A stretch of 64,000 nt of DNA from Acetobacter fallax (GTDB lineage Bacteria > Pseudomonadota > Alphaproteobacteria > Acetobacterales > Acetobacteraceae): NCBI RefSeq assembly GCF_011516735.1, contig NZ_WOSX01000003.1, forward strand, positions 1 through 64,000. Direction: 5' to 3'. Each line of letters starts with the position of its first letter. Position 1 is the stretch's first letter. A program made the translations under genes and the position numbers. The notes beneath the pieces were generated by a model that was not told the origin of the DNA, searched no databases, and worked only from the letters and a program-made list of their open reading frames with translations. Positions 43,505 to 52,994 of the stretch are shown in pieces.

Positions 43505-45525
43505 GAAACAAGTTTCTCCCTGTCCTGCGCCGCGTCTGTCACGGAAGGGCTCCGCACTTCCCCGGTCGCATTATGATCGAATTCGGGCACAAGCGCCTTA
43601 AGCGCCGCAATGGCTCCCGCCGCATTCCCGGCATGCGCCAGAACGGCGATCCGGTCCACCACGCCACCCACTTCAGCCTGATCCACCACACGAGGCGTCG
43701 CGATCAGCAGGCCTGGCGCATCCGTCGGCACCGGCGCCTCGCGTCCGTGGAACAACTCCTCAAACAGTTTCTCACCCGGACGCAGCCCCGTAAACCGGAT
43801 CGCGACATCTTCATCGGGCCTCAGCCCCGCAAGACGGATCATCTGGCGGGCCAGATCGACGATTTTCACCGGCTCGCCCATGTCGAGCACGAAGATACCT
43901 CCGTCCCGCAAAAGCGCATCCGTTCCGGCGGACCGCTCCGGTTCCACGCCAGACACCCTGTCCCGCACGAAGCCCGCCGCATCCGCGCCCCGCACGCTTG
44001 CCTGAAGCACCAGCCCCACGGCCTCGGGAACGGTCATGAAATAGCGCCGCATCTCAGGATGCGTCACCGTCAGCGGACCGCCCCGCTCAAGCTGACGCCG
44101 GAACAGAGGCACGACCGAACCCGTCGATCCGAGCACATTACCGAACCGCACCGTCACGCAACGCATCTCATCCGCGCGACCGGAAGACCGGGCCGCGATG
44201 TCCAGCGCCTGGCAGTACATTTCCGCGGCCCGCTTGCTGGCTCCCATCAGACTGGACGGATTGACAGCCTTATCTGTGGAAATCACCACCATCGCCCGTG
44301 CGGCATGACGCTTTGCCGCATCCGCCACCACGCGCGTGCCGACGATATTGGTCAGAAGTCCCTCACAGGGATTCTGCTCGACAATCGGCACATGCTTGAG
44401 CGCTGCCGCATGGAACACAAGCGCAGGCCGATACAGCGCGAATACCCCGTCGATTCGCTCGATATCCCGAATATCAGCAACCACCACACTGCGCGGTACA
44501 TCCGGCGCCATTTCACCCAGTTCGACATCGATCTGCCACAGCGCGAACTCGCCATGATCCAGCAGAATCAGATGCTCTGGTCTGAAACCCGCGATCTGCC
44601 GCACCAGTTCCGAGCCGATCGTCCCGCCCGCTCCTGTCACCAGAACGACCTGATCACGGATCAGACGCTCCATGCCGGCACGATCCAGCGGCACCTGTGG
44701 CCGGTTAAGAAGATCCTCGATCGCCACAGGACGAAGCTCGACACGTTCAGCCGGGGTCAGTGTTGTCAGCACCGGTGCCCGCATGACCTGAATGCCGTGC
44801 GTTTCGGCAGCCGACAGCACTCGCCCCAGTCCCTCACCCCGAAAATTCGGATCGGTAATGACCAGATTTTCCGGCAACGCGTTCCGCCGTGCCATGCCAT
44901 CCAGCAGGGCTGCGATATCGGTGACATGACCAAGGATCGGGACATTATGGATGCGGCGCCCGGCCTGATGCGTTCCCTGCCCGATCAGCCCCGTCACCCG
45001 CACACCGGAGGCCGGGTTACGATCAATGGCCCGCAGAAAAATATCCGCCACCTGATCGGCCCCGACCAGAACAACCTTACGCTGCACGACACCTCGACGG
45101 TTCAGACCGTTCGTGAGGCGGTAAGCCGTTCGCAATCCACCCAGCAGAACGACAAGCGTTACTGCGTAAATGACCGGGAAGGTAGGACTCGGCAGCGGAT
45201 AACCGGTCGCCAGCAGCCCCAGAGTAAACAGCGCCGCGCTCGCGGCAGAGGCGCCAGCGATCCCGAGCAGATCCGAGATTCCCGAGAAACGCCAGTATTG
45301 TTGCGGCATGCGGAACGGCACGCCGCTGACGATCAGCGTGATCGCTCCTCCGGCAAGAAACCACAACGGGTGAAGCAGCCCGTCGCGTGGCGCAGCCAGC
45401 CAGCGCGCCAGCGGCGCGGCAATGGCCGCGACACTGCCATCAAGCAGCACGTTGACCAGAATCCGATTCATGGGCCGCAGCCGGGTGCTTCTCGGCGCGA
45501 CCTCCGGGCGTTGCGGGACCATCAC
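43501..45525 (-). CDS. UDP-sugar 4,6-dehydratase, WbpM/PglF type
   Basis: This 674-residue protein has about four N-terminal membrane helices, a first Rossmann domain (KVVLVGADQVADIFL) and a C-terminal short-chain epimerase/dehydratase domain with VTGAGGTIGSELVRQIAG. The catalytic Tyr is replaced by Met, SLMGASKRAAEMY, as in WbpM, PglF and FlaA1. These enzymes make UDP-4-keto-6-deoxy-HexNAc. It is translationally coupled to the aminotransferase, so the pair makes an amino-dideoxy sugar. Confidence 0.9.
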   Translation of the reverse strand: MMVPQRPEVAPRSTRLRPMNRILVNVLLDGSVAAIAAPLARWLAAPRDGLLHPLWFLAGGAITLIVSGVPFRMPQQYWRFSGISDLLGIAGASAASAALFTLGLLATGYPLPSPTFPVIYAVTLVVLLGGLRTAYRLTNGLNRRGVVQRKVVLVGADQVADIFLRAIDRNPASGVRVTGLIGQGTHQAGRRIHNVPILGHVTDIAALLDGMARRNALPENLVITDPNFRGEGLGRVLSAAETHGIQVMRAPVLTTLTPAERVELRPVAIEDLLNRPQVPLDRAGMERLIRDQVVLVTGAGGTIGSELVRQIAGFRPEHLILLDHGEFALWQIDVELGEMAPDVPRSVVVADIRDIERIDGVFALYRPALVFHAAALKHVPIVEQNPCEGLLTNIVGTRVVADAAKRHAARAMVVISTDKAVNPSSLMGASKRAAEMYCQALDIAARSSGRADEMRCVTVRFGNVLGSTGSVVPLFRRQLERGGPLTVTHPEMRRYFMTVPEAVGLVLQASVRGADAAGFVRDRVSGVEPERSAGTDALLRDGGIFVLDMGEPVKIVDLARQMIRLAGLRPDEDVAIRFTGLRPGEKLFEELFHGREAPVPTDAPGLLIATPRVVDQAEVGGVVDRIAVLAHAGNAAGAIAALKALVPEFDHNATGEVRSPSVTDAAQDREKLVS

Positions 45526-45666
45526 ACTGGTCCTATAGCCCAGCTAAGCGCCGGCCAGAAGAAGCCATCACCGGTTTCTTCATCCCGACCGGGATGAGTC
45601 GCGCTCCATCCCCCGGATGTCCGGCCACCAGCCGGACGCCCGACTGCTCCGGCCGATCTGCCCGCC

Positions 45667-46719
45667 ATGTTTCACGTCTATCTCCCACTGCTCCTGCTCA
45701 TCGCCGCCTACGGCACATCCGCGCTGCTGATCCGGCGGATGATCGCCATTGCCGTGCTCGACACGCCGGGCCACCGCAGCGCGCATACCAGACCGACACC
45801 AAAAGGCGGCGGCGTCGGGGTTATCGGCGCATTCCTGCTGTTTCTCGTTCCTCTGCGCGCGGTGTGCGGCCTGCCGCCGCTGACCATGGAAGCTGGCGCC
45901 CTGTGGGGAGCGGTCACATTGCTGGCGGTCGTGTCCTGGCTGGACGATGTCTATCAGTGGCCGCCGCTGATCAAACTCGCCGCGCAGAGTCTGGCGGCCC
46001 TGACCATAGCTCTGACCACTCTTCCCATCGACGGCTTCACCGGCATTCCCGGTCTGTGCGCCACCCTGGCCGGGGCGGTCTTCTGGCTGGTGTTCGTGAC
46101 CAACGCGGTCAACTTCATGGACGGGTTGAACGGTCTCGTTTCCGGCGTGCTCTGCCTGTCTTTTCTCTGCCTTGCCCTGCCCTTCTGGCCCGCTGACAGC
46201 GAGGCACTCCGCCTCTCATCCGCCCTGATCGCGTTCGGACTGCTGGCTTTCCTGCCCTATAACTTCCCCCGCGCCCAAATCTTTCTCGGCGATGTCGGCA
46301 GCCAGAGCTGCGGGCTGCTCATCGGCGCGGCAGCGCTTTCGCTCGCAACACAGGGCCCGGTCGCATTCCTCCCCGATCTGCATGCCGCCCTGCTGGTTCC
46401 GTGCCTGATTGCTGGTCTGCTCTATGATGTCACGGTCACACTGATCCGCCGCGCACTCGCCGGCGAGGCAATCCTTCAGGCACATCGTGGGCATCTCTAC
46501 CAGGTTGCTTACCGCGCCGGCGTGCCAATGCCTGCCGTCTCATTGGTTCACTGGAGCTTCGTCCTCTGGGGTGGCGGCATTTTCGCACTGACCGCACTCC
46601 CGGGGCAGCGCGAAGCCTCGTCTGTTACAGTCACCCTGGCGCTGGTAGCGCTGCCGCAACTGGTATGGACCGCGTTCGTGCTCCGGCGGGTGCGGCGACA
46701 CCCGATCGGACGCTGGTAG
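45667..46719 (+). CDS. WecA-like polyprenyl-phosphate sugar-phosphate transferase
   Basis: This 350-residue protein of the MraY/WecA family (GT4) has about ten helices and the motifs GHRSAHTRPTPKGGG, VVSWLDDVYQWPP, NAVNFMDGLNGL, and LGDVGSQSCGLLIG, then HRGHLYQ. It attaches a sugar 1-phosphate to undecaprenyl phosphate at the inner membrane. It is divergent from the dehydratase gene (142 bp). It likely starts assembly of a glycan that uses the sugar made by the neighbours. Confidence 0.9.
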   Translation: MFHVYLPLLLLIAAYGTSALLIRRMIAIAVLDTPGHRSAHTRPTPKGGGVGVIGAFLLFLVPLRAVCGLPPLTMEAGALWGAVTLLAVVSWLDDVYQWPPLIKLAAQSLAALTIALTTLPIDGFTGIPGLCATLAGAVFWLVFVTNAVNFMDGLNGLVSGVLCLSFLCLALPFWPADSEALRLSSALIAFGLLAFLPYNFPRAQIFLGDVGSQSCGLLIGAAALSLATQGPVAFLPDLHAALLVPCLIAGLLYDVTVTLIRRALAGEAILQAHRGHLYQVAYRAGVPMPAVSLVHWSFVLWGGGIFALTALPGQREASSVTVTLALVALPQLVWTAFVLRRVRRHPIGRW

Positions 46720-46739
46720 ACATACCACTACAGACAAAC

Positions 46740-46767
46740 GGGCCGGAAGCATTGCTGCTTCCGGCCC
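46740..46767. terminator. Hairpin terminator between convergent genes
   Basis: A perfect 12-bp stem GGGCCGGAAGCA / TGCTTCCGGCCC with loop TTGC lies between the ends of the WecA-like gene and the 46818 gene. The T-run is short on both sides, so strength is uncertain. Confidence 0.7.
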
Positions 46768-46817
46768 GCTGAAAACATCACATTATCTGCCAGATTACCG
46801 TAACATTCCCGATAACC

Positions 46818-47261
46818 TTATTTCGCGGTAAAGGTCAGGCCCTGCCCACTGGCGGCGAGACGCGCGCCCTTCGCGGTGCTCTCGATTTTGATCCGCACCC
46901 CGTTCTTATTCTCCAGCACTGCCCCGCCAAGACCGTTACCCAGCGTCGCCTCACCGGACGCTGAGGCAAAAGTACCAGCGAAATCAGACGCCTTATGCAG
47001 ATTATAGACCGTCCCTTTACTCGTCACTTCCGAGAACCCGACAGCAGCGATCTGCGCGCCACTTACCGAGAAATGGTAGGCCTTATGGTTAAATGTCAGC
47101 GTGGCGTCACCCCAGGTATAGCCAACGCCGAGATCAGCGGATTTTGCTGTCAGCACGATCGAACCCGACGGCGTGCCCATCGTCGCTTCCGCAGCCATGA
47201 CAGGCGCCGCGAACGTCGCCATTGAAAGTGCCGCAACTGCTGCAATCGGTGCAAAACGCAT
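46818..47261 (-). CDS. Secreted beta-rich protein, possibly EipA/DUF1134-like
   Basis: This 147-residue protein starts at ATG 47261 with AAGGAA upstream and has a signal peptide (FAPIAAVAALSMATFAAPVMA). The mature part is short beta-strand blocks: AAVGFSEVTSKGTVYNL, SDFAGTFASASGEATLGNG and VLENKNGVRIKIESTAKG. The pattern recalls EipA/DUF1134 envelope proteins, but I cannot confirm it. The frame upstream to 47369 is open and not supported. Confidence 0.7.
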   Translation of the reverse strand: MRFAPIAAVAALSMATFAAPVMAAEATMGTPSGSIVLTAKSADLGVGYTWGDATLTFNHKAYHFSVSGAQIAAVGFSEVTSKGTVYNLHKASDFAGTFASASGEATLGNGLGGAVLENKNGVRIKIESTAKGARLAASGQGLTFTAK

Positions 47262-47524
47262 AGTACTATTCCTTGTCTTCCACAAACGTAGAAAAACGGC
47301 TGACAGGCGACTCTGCCCCAGCGTCATCTGGCATTTGAACGTCATGCCTGTGTTACAGTTCCCATGCATTGCCAGAGACCTGCTCTGCGTGGCTCGCGCA
47401 CAGCAGCCTGACCGGCGATATTTTACATGCGAAAAGCCATCTCCGACTGTTACGTTCGCTCAGCAATCTCAATCAAAAATGGGATATCCCGATATCCCGC
47501 AGCTTTCTGTAACGGAGCGCAGTG

Positions 47525-48697
47525 TTGAACAGCCCCACACACACTCCCCTTCTTTCCCGGCGGCACTGTCTGATTCTGACAGGTTCGACTCTTCTCACCA
47601 GCCACGCCGGAACTGCGATTGCCGCCGAAACGCCCCTCGTGGCTCCCATCACGCTGACCGGATCCCGTGTTGCCCTCTTCGTGGTGATCAACAACTCTGA
47701 CCCACAGCTTTTCGCACTGGATACAGGCGGGGGCATCAGCCTCATCCGTAATGAACTGGCGCAGAAACTCAATCTTCGGGAAACACGACAAGCTCGCTTC
47801 TCCGCCGGCGGACATGACGGCGCACATCCGGTTTATGACGCAGATGACGTGCGGTATGGCGGCATTGTGAGGCAGCCCCATGTTTTGTTCGGAGGCATGA
47901 AAAATTTCGGCTTCGGAGATGGCATCGCCGGGTCGCTTGCCGCCGGCTTTCTCACCACACTTAGCAGCGAACTCGACTTTGAAGCGCGCGAGTGGCGCAT
48001 ATGGCGACACGGGGGACCAGATCGCGGCAACCGGTTCACAAAGCTGCACTCTGAAATCATGCAGGCAGGCCCGGAAGGGTGGTCGTCGTACCTTTACGCG
48101 GATGCAACGCTCAATGGGCAGCCTCTCCGCTTCCTGCTGGACACCGGATCGCCGTCAGTCGTGCGACTCAATCACAACCAGGCAGTCAGATTCGGCCTGT
48201 GGTCAGATGACCGCCCCTGGGTTCCTGTACAGAATGGCGGGCGGCTTGTCCGCGCGGACAGCCTTATCTTCGGCGACACGACATTCTCCCGACCTCTGAC
48301 ATTTCTGTTGCCGCCTGCAAAAAGAAATTATTCCGGCACAACAGAAAACGAAAACGGCCTGATCGGCCTGCCGACTCTCCGCTGCTTCACTCTGTCAGCA
48401 GATCCGCGCGAAGGCATCCTGTGGGTCAGACGCAATACTTTGCCACCGCCGCCAGCCCGGTACCCGATGTCAGGTCTGTGGATCGACAATCACGACGAGA
48501 CGCTGACCGTCTTACAGGTCGGAACCGGGAGTCCTGCCGCACAGGCCGGCATCCGGCCGGGGGACCGCATTCTGAATACGACCTTCGCAGCGCTCCTGCC
48601 CCTGCTCCGCGGCGATCCCGGAACAATCGTCCCACTGACGATCGAAAGCGATGGCAAACGCAGAGATATCCCGCTTCAGCTTCAGTCTTATCTCTGA
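47525..48697 (+). CDS. Secreted retropepsin-like protease with PDZ domain
   Basis: This 390-residue protein begins with a signal peptide (SRRHCLILTGSTLLTSHAG). Two retropepsin-like half sites are visible: FALDTGGGISLIRNELA and FLLDTGSPSVVRLN, followed by LIGLPTLRCFTLS. A C-terminal PDZ-type segment is VLQVGTGSPAAQAGIRPGDRI. An Asp peptidase in the periplasm or on the surface is likely. TTG 47525 has GGAG seven bases upstream; a GTG at 47522 is possible. The substrate is unknown. Confidence 0.8.
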   Translation: MNSPTHTPLLSRRHCLILTGSTLLTSHAGTAIAAETPLVAPITLTGSRVALFVVINNSDPQLFALDTGGGISLIRNELAQKLNLRETRQARFSAGGHDGAHPVYDADDVRYGGIVRQPHVLFGGMKNFGFGDGIAGSLAAGFLTTLSSELDFEAREWRIWRHGGPDRGNRFTKLHSEIMQAGPEGWSSYLYADATLNGQPLRFLLDTGSPSVVRLNHNQAVRFGLWSDDRPWVPVQNGGRLVRADSLIFGDTTFSRPLTFLLPPAKRNYSGTTENENGLIGLPTLRCFTLSADPREGILWVRRNTLPPPPARYPMSGLWIDNHDETLTVLQVGTGSPAAQAGIRPGDRILNTTFAALLPLLRGDPGTIVPLTIESDGKRRDIPLQLQSYL

Positions 48698-48739
48698 AAA
48701 CCGGCAGTGAAACCGGATGTTTTTTCTTACTGAAAATAA

Positions 48740-48777
48740 GAAAACCCGCTCCGGCGAAATCGCCGGAACGGGTTTTC
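48740..48777. terminator. Bidirectional intrinsic terminator
   Basis: GAAAACCCGCTCCGGCGA then AATCGCCGGAACGGGTTTTC forms a stem with flanking A and T runs. It serves the convergent aspartyl protease gene and the gene at 48800. Confidence 0.92.
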
Positions 48778-48799
48778 ATGCATCAAAACTACGATCTGA

Positions 48800-49096
48800 T
48801 CAGTTGCCTGAATTCTGACCGTTTCCGTTCTGACCATTTTCGGTGTTCTGGTCAGAATGGCGATGGTGACCACCCCGTTCGCTACGGTCGCCCTGGCCGC
48901 TCTCGCCATTCTGACCGCGTTCACCGCGCCGGTCGCTACCCTGCTCAGAGCCGCCGTTGCTGCGGTCGCTGTCGTTCTGGCCATGCTCACCATGACGATG
49001 ATGATGTCCGGAAGAAGAAGATGACGAGTCATCCGCATGCGCAATAACAGGAGCAGAAACAGACAGAGCGGCGAGAAAAAGAAAAACTTTTTTCAT
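48800..49096 (-). CDS. Secreted low-complexity Ser/His/Asn/Gly-rich protein
   Basis: This 98-residue protein starts at ATG 49096 with GGAG nine bases upstream and a signal peptide (MKKVFLFLAALSVSAPVIAHA, cleavage before DD). The mature part is low complexity: SSSSSSGHHHRHGEHGQN then repeated Asp, Arg, Gly and Asn-rich blocks (GERGQNGESGQGDRSERGGH). It resembles small exported, possibly metal-binding proteins. The family is not recognised. A long AT-rich segment lies upstream. Confidence 0.6.
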   Translation of the reverse strand: MKKVFLFLAALSVSAPVIAHADDSSSSSSGHHHRHGEHGQNDSDRSNGGSEQGSDRRGERGQNGESGQGDRSERGGHHRHSDQNTENGQNGNGQNSGN

Positions 49097-49433
49097 AATT
49101 ATAAACTCCAGAAACGAATCTATAAAAATGTTATACTTCTGCCACCTCTGACGACAATCACGGATCAAAGCATGGATGCCATGCTGTAATTTAATGTTAC
49201 GCAACATCTCTTAATCTAATGATTGCAATGCGTAATTGATTTCCATAACATAGATTTAAAATGTAATTATTATAAATTATAAATTTTTATAAAAAATAAA
49301 CGCAACTATATCTGCTTTAGTTTCAGTCGCTGTATTTATGCATCCACCGCCTCATGATCAGTCAGAATATTTCTGATTTTATGATGTGCTTCACGTAGCT
49401 ATCTCCCGCCACAGTCTTCGCTGGTTCCGGAGG
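49097..49433. other. AT-rich intergenic region
   Basis: About 337 bases with no supported gene. The stretch 49200-49310 is strongly A/T-rich with long runs (TTATAAATTATAAATTTTTA), unlike the surrounding GC-rich DNA. It probably holds the promoter of the gene at 49096. No hairpin or repeat member is visible. Confidence 0.5.
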
Positions 49434-49868
49434 CTAAAGTGGCAGCATCCCCTGCACCTCTGCTGCGGCTGCGCCAGCCTTATCCTCCCGCTTCAGCCAG
49501 GAGCAGATCACCGTCACCACATAAGCCTGCTGCTCTCCGTCAAGCGGCACGCCTTTCGGAAAGCCATGCCATTTATAAAGGCAGGATCGGCAGCATGTCC
49601 CTGTTGCATGTTGCGCCACAAAAACCGGATGCCCACACCAGGGTGTCTGACGGCCATCCCGCACGGGTTTCGCCGGCGCCAGCCGTGTCGCGACGAAATC
49701 GGCGGCATGCTCCGTTACCGTCCTGAAACCACGTGTTTCCAGATAGGTGCGATCTTTCACATCAAGATGAAATTTCGCCCGGAACGATGAATGAGCCAGT
49801 CTGTCCCATAGAGAATCAGGAATCTCATCTACCCCGGCAGACACATCACGTATCGGACCTTCACTCAC
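49434..49868 (-). CDS. DUF4186 domain protein
   Basis: This 144-residue protein matches DUF4186: SSFRAKFHLDVKDRTYLETRG, then HAADFVATRLAPAKPVRDG, TPWCGHPVFVAQHATGTCCRSCL and KWHGFPKGVPL. Conserved Cys and His (HPVF, QHAT, CC..C) suggest a metal site. It starts with GTG at 49868. The function is unknown. The reductase gene that ends at 49882 precedes it, 13 bases upstream on the same strand, so they may be cotranscribed. Confidence 0.85.
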   Translation of the reverse strand: MSEGPIRDVSAGVDEIPDSLWDRLAHSSFRAKFHLDVKDRTYLETRGFRTVTEHAADFVATRLAPAKPVRDGRQTPWCGHPVFVAQHATGTCCRSCLYKWHGFPKGVPLDGEQQAYVVTVICSWLKREDKAGAAAAEVQGMLPL

Positions 49869-49881
49869 CGGAACACACCCC

Positions 49882-50778
49882 TCAGTCTCGCGGAGACCGC
49901 AACCCCGCGTCCTGGCGCACCCGTTCCATCAGCACGACGAAATCCCGACTCGCATCTCCTGCCGAGATTGCAGCAAGAAAACGATCTCTTGCAATCGACG
50001 CATAAGGCAGCGGCACCCGATAATCATGCCCCGCGGCAAGAAACATCTCCGTATCCTTCAGACCAAGCGTGACCGATGGTGCTCCCGGTTTGTCATACGC
50101 ATGATCCACCATCAGCTTTCCATAATTCCGATGAACGGGCGCATCAAAGAAACTGCCCGTCATGATATCGAAAACAGTATGCGGATCAGTGCCTGATTTC
50201 TCGTTGATCGCAAAAACCTCCGCCATCTGCTCAATCGTCGACATGATCATGAAATTCAGAGATAGCTTGAGCAGATTCGCCTGCACCGGATCATCTCCGA
50301 CCACAAAGACCTTCTTCCCGAAGGCCTCCAGCAAAGGCGTGATTTTTTCACAACTGTCAGCCGGTCCGGCAACCATGACAAACAGTTCGCCTGCCTCAGC
50401 TGCCGGAGGCCGGCCAAGAACATTTGCCGAAACATAAACCTGTCCATGTCTGGCATGTCCGTCGCGCAGACGACGCGCCTGATCGAGAGACAGCGTGCTG
50501 CAGCAAACATGCGCTGCGCCGGCTTTCAGTGTTGAGGCCAGACCATCCGATCCGAATGTTGCACGCTCAGTGCTGGCATCATCGAAGAGGATCGAAAACA
50601 CAACATCAGCATCCACCGCGACATCCGCAGGGCTTGCCGCACGATGTGCTCCCTTTGCGACAAGATCGTCCGCCTTGCCCGCAGTCCGGTTCCAGACCGT
50701 CACGTCGTAACCCGCTTCAAGAAGACGTCTGGCCATGGGGTGCCCCATCGCGCCCAGGCCGACAAAGCCGATTTTCAT
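49882..50778 (-). CDS. NAD(P)-dependent beta-hydroxyacid dehydrogenase family protein
   Basis: This 298-residue protein has the N-terminal Rossmann motif FVGLGAMGHPMARRLLEAGY, the substrate block GRPPAAEAGELFVMVAG, and the catalytic Lys in NLLKLSLNFM. It belongs to the 3-hydroxyisobutyrate dehydrogenase/GLYR family. The substrate cannot be read. AAGGACTC precedes the ATG. It is followed by the DUF4186 gene. Confidence 0.9.
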   Translation of the reverse strand: MKIGFVGLGAMGHPMARRLLEAGYDVTVWNRTAGKADDLVAKGAHRAASPADVAVDADVVFSILFDDASTERATFGSDGLASTLKAGAAHVCCSTLSLDQARRLRDGHARHGQVYVSANVLGRPPAAEAGELFVMVAGPADSCEKITPLLEAFGKKVFVVGDDPVQANLLKLSLNFMIMSTIEQMAEVFAINEKSGTDPHTVFDIMTGSFFDAPVHRNYGKLMVDHAYDKPGAPSVTLGLKDTEMFLAAGHDYRVPLPYASIARDRFLAAISAGDASRDFVVLMERVRQDAGLRSPRD

Positions 50779-50917
50779 TGCAGAGTCCTTCCGGTGTGGT
50801 GGCTATTCCGAAACAGGCCGCCTCAACAGCGCCACGATCCGGAGCATGACTTTGCAACACGCATATTGTGTGGAAGGTTGCATAACGCATCCTTCACTAT
50901 TGGGACGCGCAGATCAC

Positions 50918-50957
50918 CAAAAAAAAGAAAAGGGCCGCATCGGAACGATGCGACCCT
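50918..50957 (-). terminator. Intrinsic terminator after the MarR gene
   Basis: On the minus strand AGGGTCGCATC and GATGCGGCCCT pair around a GTTCC loop, followed by a run of T (about 8 of 9, then interrupted). It lies 28 bases after the MarR stop. Confidence 0.9.
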
Positions 50958-50984
50958 CTCCTCGAACCTGTCTGAAAATCAGAT

Positions 50985-51428
50985 TCAGGCAGCGCGACGA
51001 CTTGCGCGAACCTCTTTCTCAGCCTTCTTCGGAGCACCGGCTTCGCCCATGATCGAACGAATCTCACGGAGATATGCAGCACCTTTCAGCGTGCGCTGCA
51101 CCAGCACCGAGCGACGGTCCAGCGGATCAACCTTACGACGCGCCAGATCCAGTTCACCAAGACGATCCAGCGCACGCGTGATCGCAGGCTTGGACACATT
51201 CAGTTCAGCGGCGAGACCACGAACAGTGTGCCCTTCTTCCTGCAGATAGCAGGTGAGGAACACCGCCAGCTGACGGGAAGAAAGATCGGGGCCATCACGA
51301 CGGACGAGCGAAACGATGGTGTCGCGCAGGACCGAAACAAGTTCGTCCGCAGTGGTATTTGTCTGTGTTTTGGTGGAAGCAGCCTTCGTCGCCGCCGTCC
51401 TGATTGATGTTGTTCTGGCCTGTGCCAT
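50985..51428 (-). CDS. MarR-family transcriptional regulator
   Basis: This 147-residue regulator has an N-terminal Thr/Ala-rich stretch, then a winged helix: LSSRQLAVFLTCYLQEEGH, TVRGLAAELNVSKPAITRAL, LDLARRKVDPLDRRSVLVQ. ATG 51428 is preferred over the ATG at 51473. A strong terminator follows. The reductase and the DUF4186 gene lie downstream on the same strand but beyond it; the target is unknown. Confidence 0.85.
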   Translation of the reverse strand: MAQARTTSIRTAATKAASTKTQTNTTADELVSVLRDTIVSLVRRDGPDLSSRQLAVFLTCYLQEEGHTVRGLAAELNVSKPAITRALDRLGELDLARRKVDPLDRRSVLVQRTLKGAAYLREIRSIMGEAGAPKKAEKEVRASRRAA

Positions 51429-51581
51429 AAGTCCGGTATCCTTTTTTCCCGAACACGGAAACGAAAGTCCCATGTACTGCCGGTCAAAAAACCGGCGTTT
51501 CCTGTTGAAAGCTCATATAGCCTGTCTCTGAGCGATTTAAACCCGCAGCAAATGAATAGTTGCTTTCCGGTATCGTTATTC

Positions 51582-52994
51582 TCACGAATTTAATAAATCA
51601 GTCAGATCAAGAGCCTGGGGCAGGAATGCAAAAATTCCCCGCAACCCAAGGATTTCGCCGCCTTCCGGCCTGCCGGGACGCGTCTGATCGTTCCAGGCAT
51701 AGCTGTCGATATGAACCCAGCGCACGCCTGATCCGACAAAACGGTCAAGAAATAAAGCAGCCGTTATTGCTCCGGCAAATGGCTTAGATGAGATATTGTT
51801 AATATCCGCGACAGAACTTCGCATCCAGTCACGGTATCCATCCCAGAGCGGCAGACGCCAGAACGGATCCGAAACTGCACGTCCCGCTTCGATCAGCGCC
51901 GCCGCGACATCGTCATCGTTGCACATCAGCCCGGGAAGATCCGGCCCGAGCGCCACACGGGCTGCCCCCGTCAGCGTTGCAACATCAAGCAACAGAGACG
52001 GCTTCGCTTCACTCGCCTCCGTCAGAAGGTCCGCCATCACCAGCCGTCCTTCCGCGTCCGTATTCCCGATCTCCACGGTCAGACCATTCCGCGCCGTAAC
52101 GACGTCCAGCGGACGCATCGCGCCCCCCGATACGGAGTTCTCCACGCAACCCAGCCGCATCTCAAACCGGATCGGCAGATCCTGCGCCATGATAAGACGG
52201 GCGAGCGCCAGTACTGTCGCAGCGCCGCCCATATCCTTCTTCATTCGCAACATGCCGGAAGCCGGTTTGAGATCGTAACCACCAGAGTCGAAACAAACGC
52301 CCTTGCCCACCAGGGAGAGCAGGGGTGCATTTTTTGCCGCTTTCGACCCCATCCAGCTGGCCAGCACAACACGTGGTTTTCGGTCCGATCCGTTGCCGAC
52401 ATGCGCCAGAAGCGGATACGCCTTCTCAAGAGCCGCGCCTCTGATCACCTTCACTTTCGCGCCAAACGGCTCCAATGTCGTCACCGCCTGGTCCGCCAGT
52501 TCCGACGGGCCGAGCAGATTCGCAGGCAGGTTGATCAGATCGCGCCCAAGCCAGATCGAACGCGCGGTCTCCACGGCAAGTGGATCGGGTGCCGGATCAT
52601 ACAGTGTCGCCGGAGCAGCCCCCTCTTTCCCGAGCGTAAAACGATACGCTCCGAGAGCGAAACCGAGCGTAGCCTGCCCGACGTCCACGTCCGGCGGCAA
52701 CGCAAATCGCCATACACCCTGCGGAAGAGCACGCGGAAGAGAACCGAATATAAACGGCTCCCCCTGCCCCGCTTCCGGCAACCCGAGCAACGCCGCGATT
52801 CCACCATCAGCAGCCGGCACGACCACCAGTTCACCCGGTCTTGCCGCAAAGCCCGTCTTCACCGCGAACTGTGCGCCCGCGCTGCCGACCAGAGGCACAA
52901 GCGTTTTCTGATCACAGGTCCGAACGCCATGAATCACACTGACTGTGCCTTTTTTCCGCCCGATCGCAATGCATTTCAGTCCTTTCACGGCCAT
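51582..52994 (-). CDS. M17-family leucyl aminopeptidase
   Basis: This 470-residue cytosolic metallopeptidase cleaves N-terminal residues. The C-terminal domain keeps the M17 signature NTDAEGRLVM, the metal-binding block KGVCFDSGGYDLKPASGM and RMKKDMGGAATVLALA, and DVATLTGAARVALG. The N-terminal domain is shorter and more diverged than in PepA, so it is the smaller PepB-like type. The start has AAGGACG upstream. Confidence 0.92.
   Translation of the reverse strand: MAVKGLKCIAIGRKKGTVSVIHGVRTCDQKTLVPLVGSAGAQFAVKTGFAARPGELVVVPAADGGIAALLGLPEAGQGEPFIFGSLPRALPQGVWRFALPPDVDVGQATLGFALGAYRFTLGKEGAAPATLYDPAPDPLAVETARSIWLGRDLINLPANLLGPSELADQAVTTLEPFGAKVKVIRGAALEKAYPLLAHVGNGSDRKPRVVLASWMGSKAAKNAPLLSLVGKGVCFDSGGYDLKPASGMLRMKKDMGGAATVLALARLIMAQDLPIRFEMRLGCVENSVSGGAMRPLDVVTARNGLTVEIGNTDAEGRLVMADLLTEASEAKPSLLLDVATLTGAARVALGPDLPGLMCNDDDVAAALIEAGRAVSDPFWRLPLWDGYRDWMRSSVADINNISSKPFAGAITAALFLDRFVGSGVRWVHIDSYAWNDQTRPGRPEGGEILGLRGIFAFLPQALDLTDLLNS

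Noticed and set aside
43573-45597. A 674-codon open frame on the + strand
   Set aside because: It is fully antisense to the WbpM/PglF-type dehydratase and its translation has no recognisable motif; high GC produces such shadow frames.
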